Of a stretch of DNA of 64,000 nucleotides, positions 11,370 through 18,840 are shown in pieces. Under the pieces are notes generated by a model. It ran no database searches. It was given only the letters and a program-made list of their open reading frames with translations, and was not told the DNA's origin. The stretch's first letter is position 1; the number at the start of each line of letters is the position of its first letter. A program made the translations under genes and the position numbers. This DNA comes from J029 sp964482495. Lineage in GTDB: Bacteria; Planctomycetota; UBA1135. Location of the stretch: the NCBI GenBank assembly GCA_964482495.1, contig CAYZXS010000017.1, positions 9,161 through 73,160 on the forward strand, given 5' to 3'.

Positions 11370-12674
11370 ATGAGAAACATCCTCTCCGCTCTCCTCCTGG
11401 GCGCGCTCTTCAGCTCGACCGCCCTCGCCCAAACGACCTACTTCAGCGAGGACTTCGATTCCTGGCCTGCTGCTGGTTGGACCCAGCAGAACAACGGCGC
11501 CGCCGGCGCTTGGACGGCCGGATCGCCGGGTTCCTACACCTACATCATCTCCGGCATGGCCTTCCACGATTACGGTGCCGGCCAGGCCGACAACATGCTG
11601 ATCAGCCCGGCGGTCGACCTCAGCGGCGCGACCGGCCCGGTGTACATGCACTGGTTCGACTACCTGAACCGGGTCAAGTACATGGCCCACCACTCCGCTG
11701 GACTGGGCAACGGCGTGAACACCGTCGAAGCCTCCACGGACGGCGGCGCGACCTGGACCGTGATCTGGACCGAGACCCGCACCGGCGGCCTTCTCGACGC
11801 CAACCACATCGATCTGTCGAGCTACGCAGGCACCTCGAACCTGATGCTCGGTTTCCGCTACACCGGCGACAACGCCCAGATCTGGGGCTTGGATGAGATC
11901 CGGATCGACTCCAGCGCCTTCGGCAAGATCCGCAGCATGGTGAACCCGGCCAACGGCCACACCTACATCGCTACCTACAAGAACGGCTACGGCGGCGTCG
12001 CCGGCTTCAACTCGGCGCGGGCTGCCGCCGCCGACCTCGGCGGCTACGTCGCCACCGCGACCGACGCGGCGGAGAACACCTGGATCTGGGAGAACTTCTC
12101 CAAGTGGAACTCCGGCACCAGCACTGCCCCTGAGTTCATCCAGCGCTCGATCTTCCTCGGCGGCACCGACGAAGCCGTCGAAGGCACCTGGGTCTGGGAG
12201 AGCGGGGAAGCCTGGTCGTACACCAACTGGGCCGCCGGCGAGCCGAACAACAGCACCGGCGTCGACCCCAACGGTGAGGACTACCTGCGCGTGGACTCCG
12301 CCAACGGGAACTGGCAGGACAAGCATGAAGCGGCGACCCTGTTCATCGTCGTCGAGGTCTCGGGGCCGAGCTACTCGGTCAGCAACCTCGTCGCCGGCCA
12401 AGTCGCCACCTTCGACGTCTCCAACGCCACGCCGATGGGCCTGGTGCGCCACGGCTACTCGGTGGTGGGCGGCGGCCCGACCAGCACCCCCTTCGGCGAC
12501 CTGCTGCTGACCCCGCCGTACACCGAGATGCCCGCCCTGACGGCCGACGCCAGCGGAAACGCCTCCCTCTCCGTGCCGGTGCCGGCCGGCACCACCGGCG
12601 TCCAGGTGTGGTTCCACGGCCTCGACATGGGTTCGGCCACCTTCCTCAACAGCATCGTCGCTGTGATCGGCTGA
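11370..12674 (+). CDS. Secreted protein with jelly-roll and C-type lectin domains and a C-terminal module
   Basis: 434 residues. A signal peptide (residues 1-20, cleavage at ALAQ) precedes a choice-of-anchor/jelly-roll beta domain (EDFDSWPAAGWTQQ to about residue 190). A C-type-lectin-like domain follows (about 190-330), with the diagnostic TWVWESGEAWSYTNWAAGEP and a WQD motif near its end. The last 100 residues (from TFDVSNATPMGLVRHGYSV) form a beta module that also ends the secreted protein at 55177-56136. It is probably exported and binds glycans or matrix. The 3' end is followed by a strong hairpin terminator. Confidence 0.88.
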   Translation: MRNILSALLLGALFSSTALAQTTYFSEDFDSWPAAGWTQQNNGAAGAWTAGSPGSYTYIISGMAFHDYGAGQADNMLISPAVDLSGATGPVYMHWFDYLNRVKYMAHHSAGLGNGVNTVEASTDGGATWTVIWTETRTGGLLDANHIDLSSYAGTSNLMLGFRYTGDNAQIWGLDEIRIDSSAFGKIRSMVNPANGHTYIATYKNGYGGVAGFNSARAAAADLGGYVATATDAAENTWIWENFSKWNSGTSTAPEFIQRSIFLGGTDEAVEGTWVWESGEAWSYTNWAAGEPNNSTGVDPNGEDYLRVDSANGNWQDKHEAATLFIVVEVSGPSYSVSNLVAGQVATFDVSNATPMGLVRHGYSVVGGGPTSTPFGDLLLTPPYTEMPALTADASGNASLSVPVPAGTTGVQVWFHGLDMGSATFLNSIVAVIG

Positions 12675-12713
12675 TCCCGGCTACCGCGGTCGGATCCTCC
12701 GGTCCGCTCCCTC

Positions 12714-12742
12714 GCGGCCGGCCCCACTCCGGGGCCGGCCGC
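12714..12742 (+). terminator. Hairpin terminator between convergent genes
   Basis: A perfect 12-bp stem (GCGGCCGGCCCC paired with GGGGCCGGCCGC) with loop ACTCC lies 39 bp after the lectin gene and is followed by TCTTCATT. The run of T is broken, so efficiency is uncertain. The facing selenoprotein-like gene stops at 12746, just beside it, so it may serve both directions. Confidence 0.7.
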
Positions 12743-12745
12743 TCT

Positions 12746-13408
12746 TCATTCCTCCTCCAATCGCCAGAAGGCGCCGCGCAAGCCGAGGGAGGCGAACAGC
12801 TCTTGCGCCGCCGCCGGGGCCGGCCGCCGCCAGCCCGGGTCCAACCGGTCGTGGTACCAGGCGTGGGCCAGGCGCCAGGCGGTGTCCAGGTCCATGGTGG
12901 CGCCGAAGGGGAGCTGGCGGCGCTCGCACCAGCGACGGACGTGCTCCTCCGACCGGAAGAGCAGGATCGTCGCTCAGGTGTAGACGATGTCCCGCCACCA
13001 GCTCGCCGCCGGGACCGCGAAGTGCACCAGGCCCGCACCGGCCGGCGCGGCGCCGGCTCGAACCTCCAGCCGCCACGGGTCCCCGCAGTCGGCGCAGGCG
13101 GTCTCGATCACGGCGTCGGCGCCGAGCAGGGCGGGCACGCCGAGGGCGTCCCAGGCGCAATTCGCCCACCAGCCGCGTCCGCCGCTGCGCACCCGGAAGG
13201 CGGTCGGCACGGCCGAGAAGGGCATCGCCATGAGCAACCTCATGGTTCCCGGCTGGAGCACCAAGGCGTGCTGGCGGTCCAATTCCCGCAGCTCGGCCTC
13301 GACCGCGGCCAAGGGGCGGCCGAGCGCGACGGCCAGCTCGGCAGCCGAGGGCGCCCGCTCCTCCTCAACGAAGGCGCGGTAGACCGCCAGGCGCAAGCTC
13401 GAGTCCAT
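12746..13408 (-). CDS. MerB-like (organomercurial lyase family) protein with in-frame UGA at the catalytic Cys; probable selenoprotein
   Basis: Read through one UGA, the frame from the ATG at 13408 to the stop at 12746 encodes 220 residues. An N-terminal winged helix (about 1-60) precedes a MerB-like domain. WWANCAWDALGVPALLG matches the MerB active-site block: C84 and D87 align with C96 and D99 of MerB from plasmid R831. The UGA codon (12974-12976) is residue 145, in IVYT-UGA-ATILLFRSEEHV. It aligns with catalytic C159: both have 15 residues to the conserved Trp. The coding pattern continues for 75 codons (DPGWRRPAPAAAQELFASLG), as in Cys-containing relatives. A 42-nt hairpin abuts the UGA. 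The alternative is a nonsense mutation in a Cys homologue. No Sec machinery lies in the window. Confidence 0.8.
12932..12973 (-). promoter_or_regulatory. Candidate bacterial SECIS element
   Basis: The 42 nt immediately after the UGA fold into one near-symmetric hairpin. The lower stem is GCGACG paired with CGUCGC (6 bp). A small symmetric internal region follows (one C-G pair between mismatches). The upper stem is UGCUCUUCC paired with GGAGGAGCA (9 bp, one G-U), capped by the tetraloop GGUC. The loop begins 20 nt after the UGA, within the usual bacterial range, and resembles the GGUCU loop of E. coli fdhF. Both strands of the stem are coding sequence. Confidence 0.75.
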
Positions 13409-13469
13409 CTTGGCCGGCAAGTCTAGCCCGGTTCCAGGATGCTCGGCTATGGTGGGAACCACCCCCTCC

Positions 13470-15137
13470 ATGGCCCCTGGAACCCCCCTACTCCTCCCCC
13501 TCGCCGCCCTCCTCGCCTCCGCGCTCCCGGCCCAGACCGGAGCCACCCTGCTGCACAAGCACCCGGGTTCGGTCGCCGGCGACGAGTTCGGGCGCAGCCT
13601 GGCGGTGATCGGTGACCTCGACGGCGACGGCGTCGGCGACTACGCCATCGGCGCCCCGCGCGCCGACGCCTACGGCCGCAGCAACGCCGGCACCGTCGAG
13701 CTCCGGAGCGGCGCCGACGGCAGCCTGCTCCGCACCCACGTCGGCGGCAGCAGCCATGACTGGCTCGGCGCCTCCCTCGCCGGCCCGGGGGACCTGGACG
13801 GTGACGGCGTGCCCGACCTCGTGGCCGGCGCCTCGAACGCCAGCGGCCACTCCGGCGCCGTCCTCGCCTGGTCCAGCGCCGACGGCAGCCTGCTGTGGCG
13901 GATCGACGGCGCCCAGCCCCTCGACCGCTTCGGCGACACCCTGGCAGCCGTCAGCGACTTCGACGGCGACGGCGTTCGGGATCTCCTCGCCAGCGCCCCC
14001 GGCGCCGACTCCGGCGGCCTGCAGAACGTCGGCGAGGTGTCGCTGCTCTCCGGCGCCAACGGCGCGGTGATCCGCAGTTGGACGGGCAGCGGCGACGGCG
14101 ACAAGCTCGGCTCCGCCCTCGCCGAGGTCGGCGACTTCGACGCCGACGGCTGGCCGGACTTCGGCCTGGGCGCTCCCTTCGCCGACCACCTGCGCCCCAA
14201 CATGGGGACGGTCGAGGTCCGCTCCGGCGCCACCGGCGCGCTGATCACGAGCTTCACCGGGCCGTCCGAGGAGGCCCGCTTCGGACACGCCCTCGCCGGG
14301 CTCGGCGACCTCGACGACGACGGCGTGCCCGAGCTGCTGGTCGGCGCGCCCAACGCCGGCCTCGCGCCCGGCGTCGCGCTGGTGCTCTCCGGCGCCACCG
14401 GCGCGGTCCGCTTCCAGTTCACCGAGGGCAACGGCAACGCCTACGGACAACGGGTCGAGAGCGTCGGCGACCTGGACCAGGACGGCCGCGGCGACTTCCT
14501 GATCGGCGTGCCGTACTGGGACGACCCCGTCGCCCTGCTCGCGAGCTGCGGCCGCGCCGGCCTGTTCAGCGGCGCCGACGGCCGACGGCTCTGGAACTTC
14601 CGCGGCAGCGGCAACGGCGACTGCCTCGGCGCCGGCGACCTCGACGGCGACGGCCGCGCCGAGCTGCTGGTCGGCTCCCCCTTCGCCGACCCGGGCGCCG
14701 CCAGCCACGCCGGCCGGGTCACCGTCTGGCGCTTCGACCACCAGCCCATCCTGACCGCCAGCGCTGGCTCCGTCTCGCTCTCGGCCGGCGGCGTCGTCGA
14801 CCTCGACCTGCGCTTCCCTCCCACCGAAGCCGGCGAGCACTACGCCCTGCTCGGTTCGCGCTCGGGCGCCGGGCCGACCTGGTTCAAGGACCACTATCTG
14901 CCGCTGAGCTTCGACCCCTTGTTCTGGGACACGGTGCGCGGCCAGTTCCCGTCGCAGCTCGACCGCCCGGCCGGCAAGCTCGATCAACTGGCCCGCGCCC
15001 ACGCCACGCTGACCGTGCCGAGCAACGCCCCGGCCTGGTACGCCGGCAGCCATCTGTGGCTGTTGGCCGTCAGCTACGACGGCGACTACGGCCTGCGCTT
15101 CGTCTCCCGGGCGGTGCAGATCGACCTTTTGAACTAG
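13470..15137 (+). CDS. Secreted FG-GAP repeat protein
   Basis: 555 residues from the ATG at 13470, which gives the signal peptide LLLPLAALLASALPAQ; open frame upstream is ignored. Roughly seven FG-GAP blades follow, each with the integrin-like calcium motif D-x-D-G-D-G (for example GDLDGDGVGDYAIGAP, GDFDADGWPDFGLGAP and GDLDGDGRAELLVGSP), forming a beta-propeller. After about residue 425 comes a beta module (SAGSVSLSAGGVVDLDLRF, then GSRSGAGPTW) shared with the proteins at 41944 and 49009. It is probably extracellular and calcium-binding; the ligand is unknown. It is divergent from the selenoprotein-like gene with a 61-bp gap. An inverted-repeat element follows the stop by 3 bp. Confidence 0.9.
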   Translation: MAPGTPLLLPLAALLASALPAQTGATLLHKHPGSVAGDEFGRSLAVIGDLDGDGVGDYAIGAPRADAYGRSNAGTVELRSGADGSLLRTHVGGSSHDWLGASLAGPGDLDGDGVPDLVAGASNASGHSGAVLAWSSADGSLLWRIDGAQPLDRFGDTLAAVSDFDGDGVRDLLASAPGADSGGLQNVGEVSLLSGANGAVIRSWTGSGDGDKLGSALAEVGDFDADGWPDFGLGAPFADHLRPNMGTVEVRSGATGALITSFTGPSEEARFGHALAGLGDLDDDGVPELLVGAPNAGLAPGVALVLSGATGAVRFQFTEGNGNAYGQRVESVGDLDQDGRGDFLIGVPYWDDPVALLASCGRAGLFSGADGRRLWNFRGSGNGDCLGAGDLDGDGRAELLVGSPFADPGAASHAGRVTVWRFDHQPILTASAGSVSLSAGGVVDLDLRFPPTEAGEHYALLGSRSGAGPTWFKDHYLPLSFDPLFWDTVRGQFPSQLDRPAGKLDQLARAHATLTVPSNAPAWYAGSHLWLLAVSYDGDYGLRFVSRAVQIDLLN

Positions 15138-15140
15138 ACT

Positions 15141-15243
15141 GGTGTCAGGCTCCTTCTCGTCTCTTGTTGAGGCGGGCGGGCCTGAAGCGCGCTTCGTGTT
15201 CGGTCCGTCCGTCTCCACTAGAGCGGGGAAAGAGCCTGACGCC
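15141..15243. repeat. MITE/REP-like element with terminal inverted repeats
   Basis: A 103-bp unit is bounded by imperfect inverted ends. The left end is GGTGTCAGGCTCCTTCTC and the right end, read on the other strand, is GGCGTCAGGCTCTTTCCCC. They match over GTCAGGCTC and most flanking bases. Inside is the perfect palindrome GAAGCGCGCTTC (15184-15195). It fills the gap between two FG-GAP genes and encodes nothing. Such structures are typical of MITEs or of REP units moved by RAYT-type transposases. No transposase is in the window. Confidence 0.65.
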
Positions 15244-15248
15244 CAACC

Positions 15249-16928
15249 ATGCTCTGCACCCTCCTGATGCTCGCGGCCCAAGGGCCGGTCCCTTACTCGA
15301 CCCAGGCCGACTACGAGTCCTACAAGACTGGCGTCACGACCGGCGGCGCCTTCGCCGACATCGACGGCGACGGCTTCCACGACCTGGTCGTCGCCAACGG
15401 CAACGACATCCTGCGGCAGCGGGTCGAGGTGTTCCTGAACGACGGCGACGGCAACTTCCCCACAAGCCCGTCGTGGCAGTCCTCGGACATCGACTACCAC
15501 GGCCACCTCTCGGTCGGCGACGTCGACCAGGACGGCTGGACCGACGTCGCCGTGTCGGTCTTCCTCGGCCCCGGCGGCTTCGGCGACCTGGGCCGGGTGA
15601 AGCTCTACCGCAACCTCGGAGGCGCGCTGGAGAGCACCCCGTCGTGGCAGAGCGCCGACCGCTTCTACAGCTTCAGCTGCGACCTCGGAGACGCCGACGG
15701 CGACGGCGACCTCGACCTGGCGGTGGCCGTGGGCGAGGCCTACTACGGCGCGCCAGCGCCCAACCGCGTCTACTACAACGTCGGCGGCAGCCTGCAGACC
15801 ACCCCTGGCTGGACCAGCCCCTCCGACCACACCATGGACATCGCCTGGGGAGACGCCGACGGCGACGGCGACCTCGACCTGGCCTGCTGCACCGCCAAGG
15901 GCCCCAACCGGATCTTCTTCCAGGGACCGGGCGGCCTGGCCACTAGCGCCGGCTGGACCAGCAGCGACAACAACAACCAGAACGGCAACACCCTCGCCTG
16001 GCGCGACATCGACGGCGACGGCGACCAGGACCTCGGCGTCACCGACAACAACCAGCTGAGCGGCGGGCAGGGCCGCTTCAAGGTCTACCGCAGCAACAAC
16101 GGCAACCTGGCCACCACACCCTACTGGTCCGACTCCGGCGGCATGGTCTCGGCGATCGCCTTCGCCGACCTGCAGCTCGACGGCTTCCACGACGTCATCG
16201 GCGGCATCTGGTGGGGCGGCACCCGCATCTACCTCAACGACGGCGGCAGCATCCCCGCCAACCAGAATTGGACCTCGGCCAAGGCGAGCGTGGTCGAGGC
16301 CCTGTTCTTCGCCGACCTCGACAACAAGGCCCAGCGCACCACCGACGCCAGCCTGCCCCTGAACGGCGGCCGGGTCTACTCGATCGGACCCGCGCCGCTG
16401 CAGTCGGTCGACGGCGTGCGCGTCGACGGCGTCATCCTGCCGCGCAGCGCCTGGAGCGCCGACCTCGAGGACGGCTGGCTGGCGCTCGACCGGACGCCGC
16501 AGAGCAGCCTGGAGCTGCGTTACTCGTGGTCCGAGGAGCTCGACATGGGCGTCACCAACTGGGACCAGTCGGTCGGCAACCTGGTCTTCCACCGCCGGCC
16601 GCGCGTCGACCTGACCGCGACCCCGACCGGTTCCACCAGCCTGGCGCCGGGCGGCACCCTGGTCTTCGACCTGGACCTGGAGAGCACCACCAACCGCGCC
16701 GAGAACCCCCTGGTGGCGGTGGTCGCCGTGCTGCCGATCGGCGGCTACCGGGTCCTCAGCGCCGGCCCGCAGGCCCTCAGCCCCTTCCAGAGCCGGACCG
16801 TGCCCTACTCCTTCCCCGTGCCGCTGAACCTGCCGCCGGGCTACCTCGGCAGCTACACCCTGACCGCCGCGGTGGTCGAGGGCGGCGTCGCGGTCGAGGA
16901 GAGCAGCTTCGGCTTCACGATCCTCTAG
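15249..16928 (+). CDS. Secreted FG-GAP/VCBS repeat protein
   Basis: 559 residues with a short hydrophobic leader (MLCTLLMLAAQGPVPYS) that may act as a signal peptide. Six or so VCBS/FG-GAP units follow, each with a D-x-D-G-D-G calcium loop and a local repeat of the type LNDGDGNFPTSPSWQS, FADIDGDGFHDLVVANGNDI and GDADGDGDLDLAV. The C-terminal 190 residues form beta domains, including a region (TPTGSTSLAPGGTLVFDLDL) resembling an Ig-like fold. It differs from the other FG-GAP proteins here by the longer interblade segment with x-LNDGG-x. It is probably an extracellular calcium-binding propeller. The start lies only 5 bp after the repeat element, so that element may carry or disturb its leader. 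Confidence 0.87.
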   Translation: MLCTLLMLAAQGPVPYSTQADYESYKTGVTTGGAFADIDGDGFHDLVVANGNDILRQRVEVFLNDGDGNFPTSPSWQSSDIDYHGHLSVGDVDQDGWTDVAVSVFLGPGGFGDLGRVKLYRNLGGALESTPSWQSADRFYSFSCDLGDADGDGDLDLAVAVGEAYYGAPAPNRVYYNVGGSLQTTPGWTSPSDHTMDIAWGDADGDGDLDLACCTAKGPNRIFFQGPGGLATSAGWTSSDNNNQNGNTLAWRDIDGDGDQDLGVTDNNQLSGGQGRFKVYRSNNGNLATTPYWSDSGGMVSAIAFADLQLDGFHDVIGGIWWGGTRIYLNDGGSIPANQNWTSAKASVVEALFFADLDNKAQRTTDASLPLNGGRVYSIGPAPLQSVDGVRVDGVILPRSAWSADLEDGWLALDRTPQSSLELRYSWSEELDMGVTNWDQSVGNLVFHRRPRVDLTATPTGSTSLAPGGTLVFDLDLESTTNRAENPLVAVVAVLPIGGYRVLSAGPQALSPFQSRTVPYSFPVPLNLPPGYLGSYTLTAAVVEGGVAVEESSFGFTIL

Positions 16929-16969
16929 CGGCCAGCTGGAAGCGCCGCCGACCTGCCCTAGGATCGGGC

Positions 16970-18019
16970 ATGGCCTGGAACGCGATCGCCGCGCTCGAGT
17001 TCGAGATCGACGAGCTCGAGCTGCTCGGTCTCGAGCTCACCACCAAGTCGGGTTGGACCCGGCGCTCCACCGTGCTGCGAATGCGCGGCGCCGGCTCCGA
17101 GGGGCTCGGCGAGGACGTCACCTACGCCGCCGAGGAGCAGCTCGAATTCCAAGACGCGGGCCGCGCCTCGCTGCGGGAGTTCGCCGGGTGGCGCGGCCGC
17201 TTCGGCGACTTCGCGGCCCGCGCCGCGGCCATGGAGCTGTTCCCCGCGCCGCCGGCGCAGGATGCCAGCCGCCGCTACCGCCGCTGGGCCCTCGAGAGCG
17301 CGGCGCTCGATCTGGCGCTGCGGCAGGCCGGGCGCGATCTGCCCGGGCTGCTCGGCAGGGAGCCGCGGCCGGTTCGTTACGCGGTCTCGCTCGGCCTCGG
17401 CGAGCCGGCGACGGCGGCCCCGCTCCGCCGGTTGCGCCAGCTCTTCCCCGACCTGAGCTTCAAGCTGGACTGGGCAGAGAACTGGACCGCGTCGACCCTG
17501 GACCAGCTGCGCGAGACCGGGGGCGTCGCCGTGGTCGACTTCAAGGGGCACTACCACGGCGCCTTCTCCGGGCCGTCGCCCGACCCAGCGGGATACGCCG
17601 CGGTCGCCGAGGCCTTGCCGGATGCGATCCTCGAGGACCCGGCTGCCGCCGGCCCGGCCTGGGAAGCGCTGGCGCCGCACCGAGCCCGCGTCGCCTGGGA
17701 CGCGCCGCTCCACGGCTTGGACGACCTGCGCCGCTTGCCGCGTCCAGGCTATGTGAACATCAAGCCGTCGCGCTTCGGCGGCGTCGAGGAGCTGCTCCGG
17801 GTGCTCGGGTGGTGCCAAGGCGAGGGCATTCCGAGCTACGGCGGCGGCCAATTCGAGCTCGGGCCGGGCCGGGCGCAGATCCAGCAGATCTCCGCCCTCT
17901 TTCACCCGGACGCGGCCAACGACGTCTCGCCCACCGGCTTCCACCAGGATCCACCGGCCCCGGTGACCCCGCCTAGCCCGCTGGCATGGGGCGAGATCGG
18001 GCGAGGTTTCCCCGGCTGA
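16970..18019 (+). CDS. Enolase-superfamily protein (MR/MLE/OSBS-like), paralogue 1
   Basis: 349 residues with the two-domain architecture of the enolase superfamily: an N-terminal capping domain (EFEIDELELLGLELTTKSGW, then GLGEDVTY) and a C-terminal barrel. Barrel features are a likely strand-2 Lys and metal-ligand Asp in FKLDWAENW, AILEDPAAAG, VAWDAPLHG and the strand-6 Lys in VNIKPSRFGG. The K/K pair fits a catalytic member of the muconate-lactonising/o-succinylbenzoate synthase group. No menaquinone genes are nearby, so the substrate is unknown. The ATG at 16970 was chosen although the frame is open upstream. It shares RRWALESA-x-L-LALxQA with the gene at 21292, so the two are paralogues. 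Confidence 0.82.
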   Translation: MAWNAIAALEFEIDELELLGLELTTKSGWTRRSTVLRMRGAGSEGLGEDVTYAAEEQLEFQDAGRASLREFAGWRGRFGDFAARAAAMELFPAPPAQDASRRYRRWALESAALDLALRQAGRDLPGLLGREPRPVRYAVSLGLGEPATAAPLRRLRQLFPDLSFKLDWAENWTASTLDQLRETGGVAVVDFKGHYHGAFSGPSPDPAGYAAVAEALPDAILEDPAAAGPAWEALAPHRARVAWDAPLHGLDDLRRLPRPGYVNIKPSRFGGVEELLRVLGWCQGEGIPSYGGGQFELGPGRAQIQQISALFHPDAANDVSPTGFHQDPPAPVTPPSPLAWGEIGRGFPG

Positions 18020-18040
18020 TTCGACGCGGCGGCCTCTTCG

Positions 18041-18457
18041 TCAGAAGCGGCCGAGGGTGAGCCCGAGCGCCGGCGCGGCGGGCCGCACCAGGACGGCTCG
18101 CTCCACGCCGCAATCCGGGGAATAGACCAGTGAAGCCCCGCCGGAGGCCAGCTCGACCGGCCCCAGCGGCAGCCCGGCGCCCCATTCGGCGTGATCCGCA
18201 GGCGGCACGCGGAAGCGGCCGGCGTCATCCGCCTGAACCAGGAAGCGCAGCTCCTCGGCGCTCTCGGCGCAGCCGCGCGGGCAGCGGAGCAAGCGGAAGC
18301 GGGCGCTGACGGAGGCGCCGGGGACCGGCTCCCCTTCGGGGTCGACCACTCGGCCGAAGATCGGTTCGACCCGGGCCGGGGTCTCCGGCTGCAGGAGTTC
18401 CAGCGGCATCGCCTGCTGGAGAGCGGCGAGGAGAATAAGCAGCGGAATCGAATTCAA
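18041..18457 (-). CDS. Small exported protein with carboxypeptidase-regulatory-like domain
   Basis: 138 residues. The leader MNSIPLLILLAALQQAMP looks like a signal peptide. It is followed by FGRVVDPEGEPVPGASVSARFRL, the typical opening of a carboxypeptidase-regulatory (CNA-B-like) beta domain, with RFRVP later. The start is probably the TTG at 18457; a TTG at 18469 would add MGGP. There is no ATG. Four cysteines in the domain (CPRGC and PDCG) may form disulfides outside the cell. It lies downstream of the small gene at 18545 on the same strand. Function unknown. Confidence 0.65.
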   Translation of the reverse strand: MNSIPLLILLAALQQAMPLELLQPETPARVEPIFGRVVDPEGEPVPGASVSARFRLLRCPRGCAESAEELRFLVQADDAGRFRVPPADHAEWGAGLPLGPVELASGGASLVYSPDCGVERAVLVRPAAPALGLTLGRF

Positions 18458-18544
18458 GGGACCCCCCAAAAAGCGAAGAAGCGTGGTTGCGGTGATGGAG
18501 CGGGCATGTCGACGGCGGTCCCCCCGGAGCGCCGCCGACGCCCT

Positions 18545-18763
18545 TCAGCTTGAGAACGCCACAGAGGGCGAATCGCGTCCGAATAATTCCGCGCTTTCCT
18601 CCGGGTCGTCCGCCTCGCGGACGGCCACGATCGGAGAGCGCAGCCAGAGGTCGAGGGAGCCGTCGCCGTCGAGTCCAGCGCCTCCTCCGAGCGCGAGCGG
18701 GCCGGCGAGGAGCAGGAAAGGGCCCCAGCGGCGCAGCACGATCAGGAGGAGGAGGAGGGTCAT
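18545..18763 (-). CDS. Small hypothetical protein with one hydrophobic segment
   Basis: A 72-residue frame from the ATG at 18763. A strongly hydrophobic N-terminus (TLLLLLIVLRRWGPFLLLAG) could be a membrane anchor or signal. The acidic tail begins LDGDGSLDLWLRSPIVAV. No family is recognised. It sits between the REC-EAL gene and the small secreted gene on the same strand. Codon composition resembles the neighbours. It could be spurious, because the region is high in G+C and the protein short. Confidence 0.4.
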   Translation of the reverse strand: MTLLLLLIVLRRWGPFLLLAGPLALGGGAGLDGDGSLDLWLRSPIVAVREADDPEESAELFGRDSPSVAFSS

Positions 18764-18840
18764 GGCTCGGGCGGGATTACCGGGCGGTACGCCCCAGCCA
18801 GGAGCCGGATTCGCCAATCGGAGGCCTTCCCCGCCCCTTC

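Noticed and set aside
12974..12976. UGA taken as a simple end of the MerB-like gene
   Set aside because: It would delete the catalytic cysteine and the conserved end that continues in frame for 75 codons, and would leave the abutting hairpin unexplained. It remains the main alternative.
13488..16592. Very long open frame on the minus strand across the FG-GAP genes
   Set aside because: It is the antisense shadow of repeated calcium-loop codons. The + strand encodes recognisable FG-GAP blades and signal peptides, and the minus reading is low-complexity.
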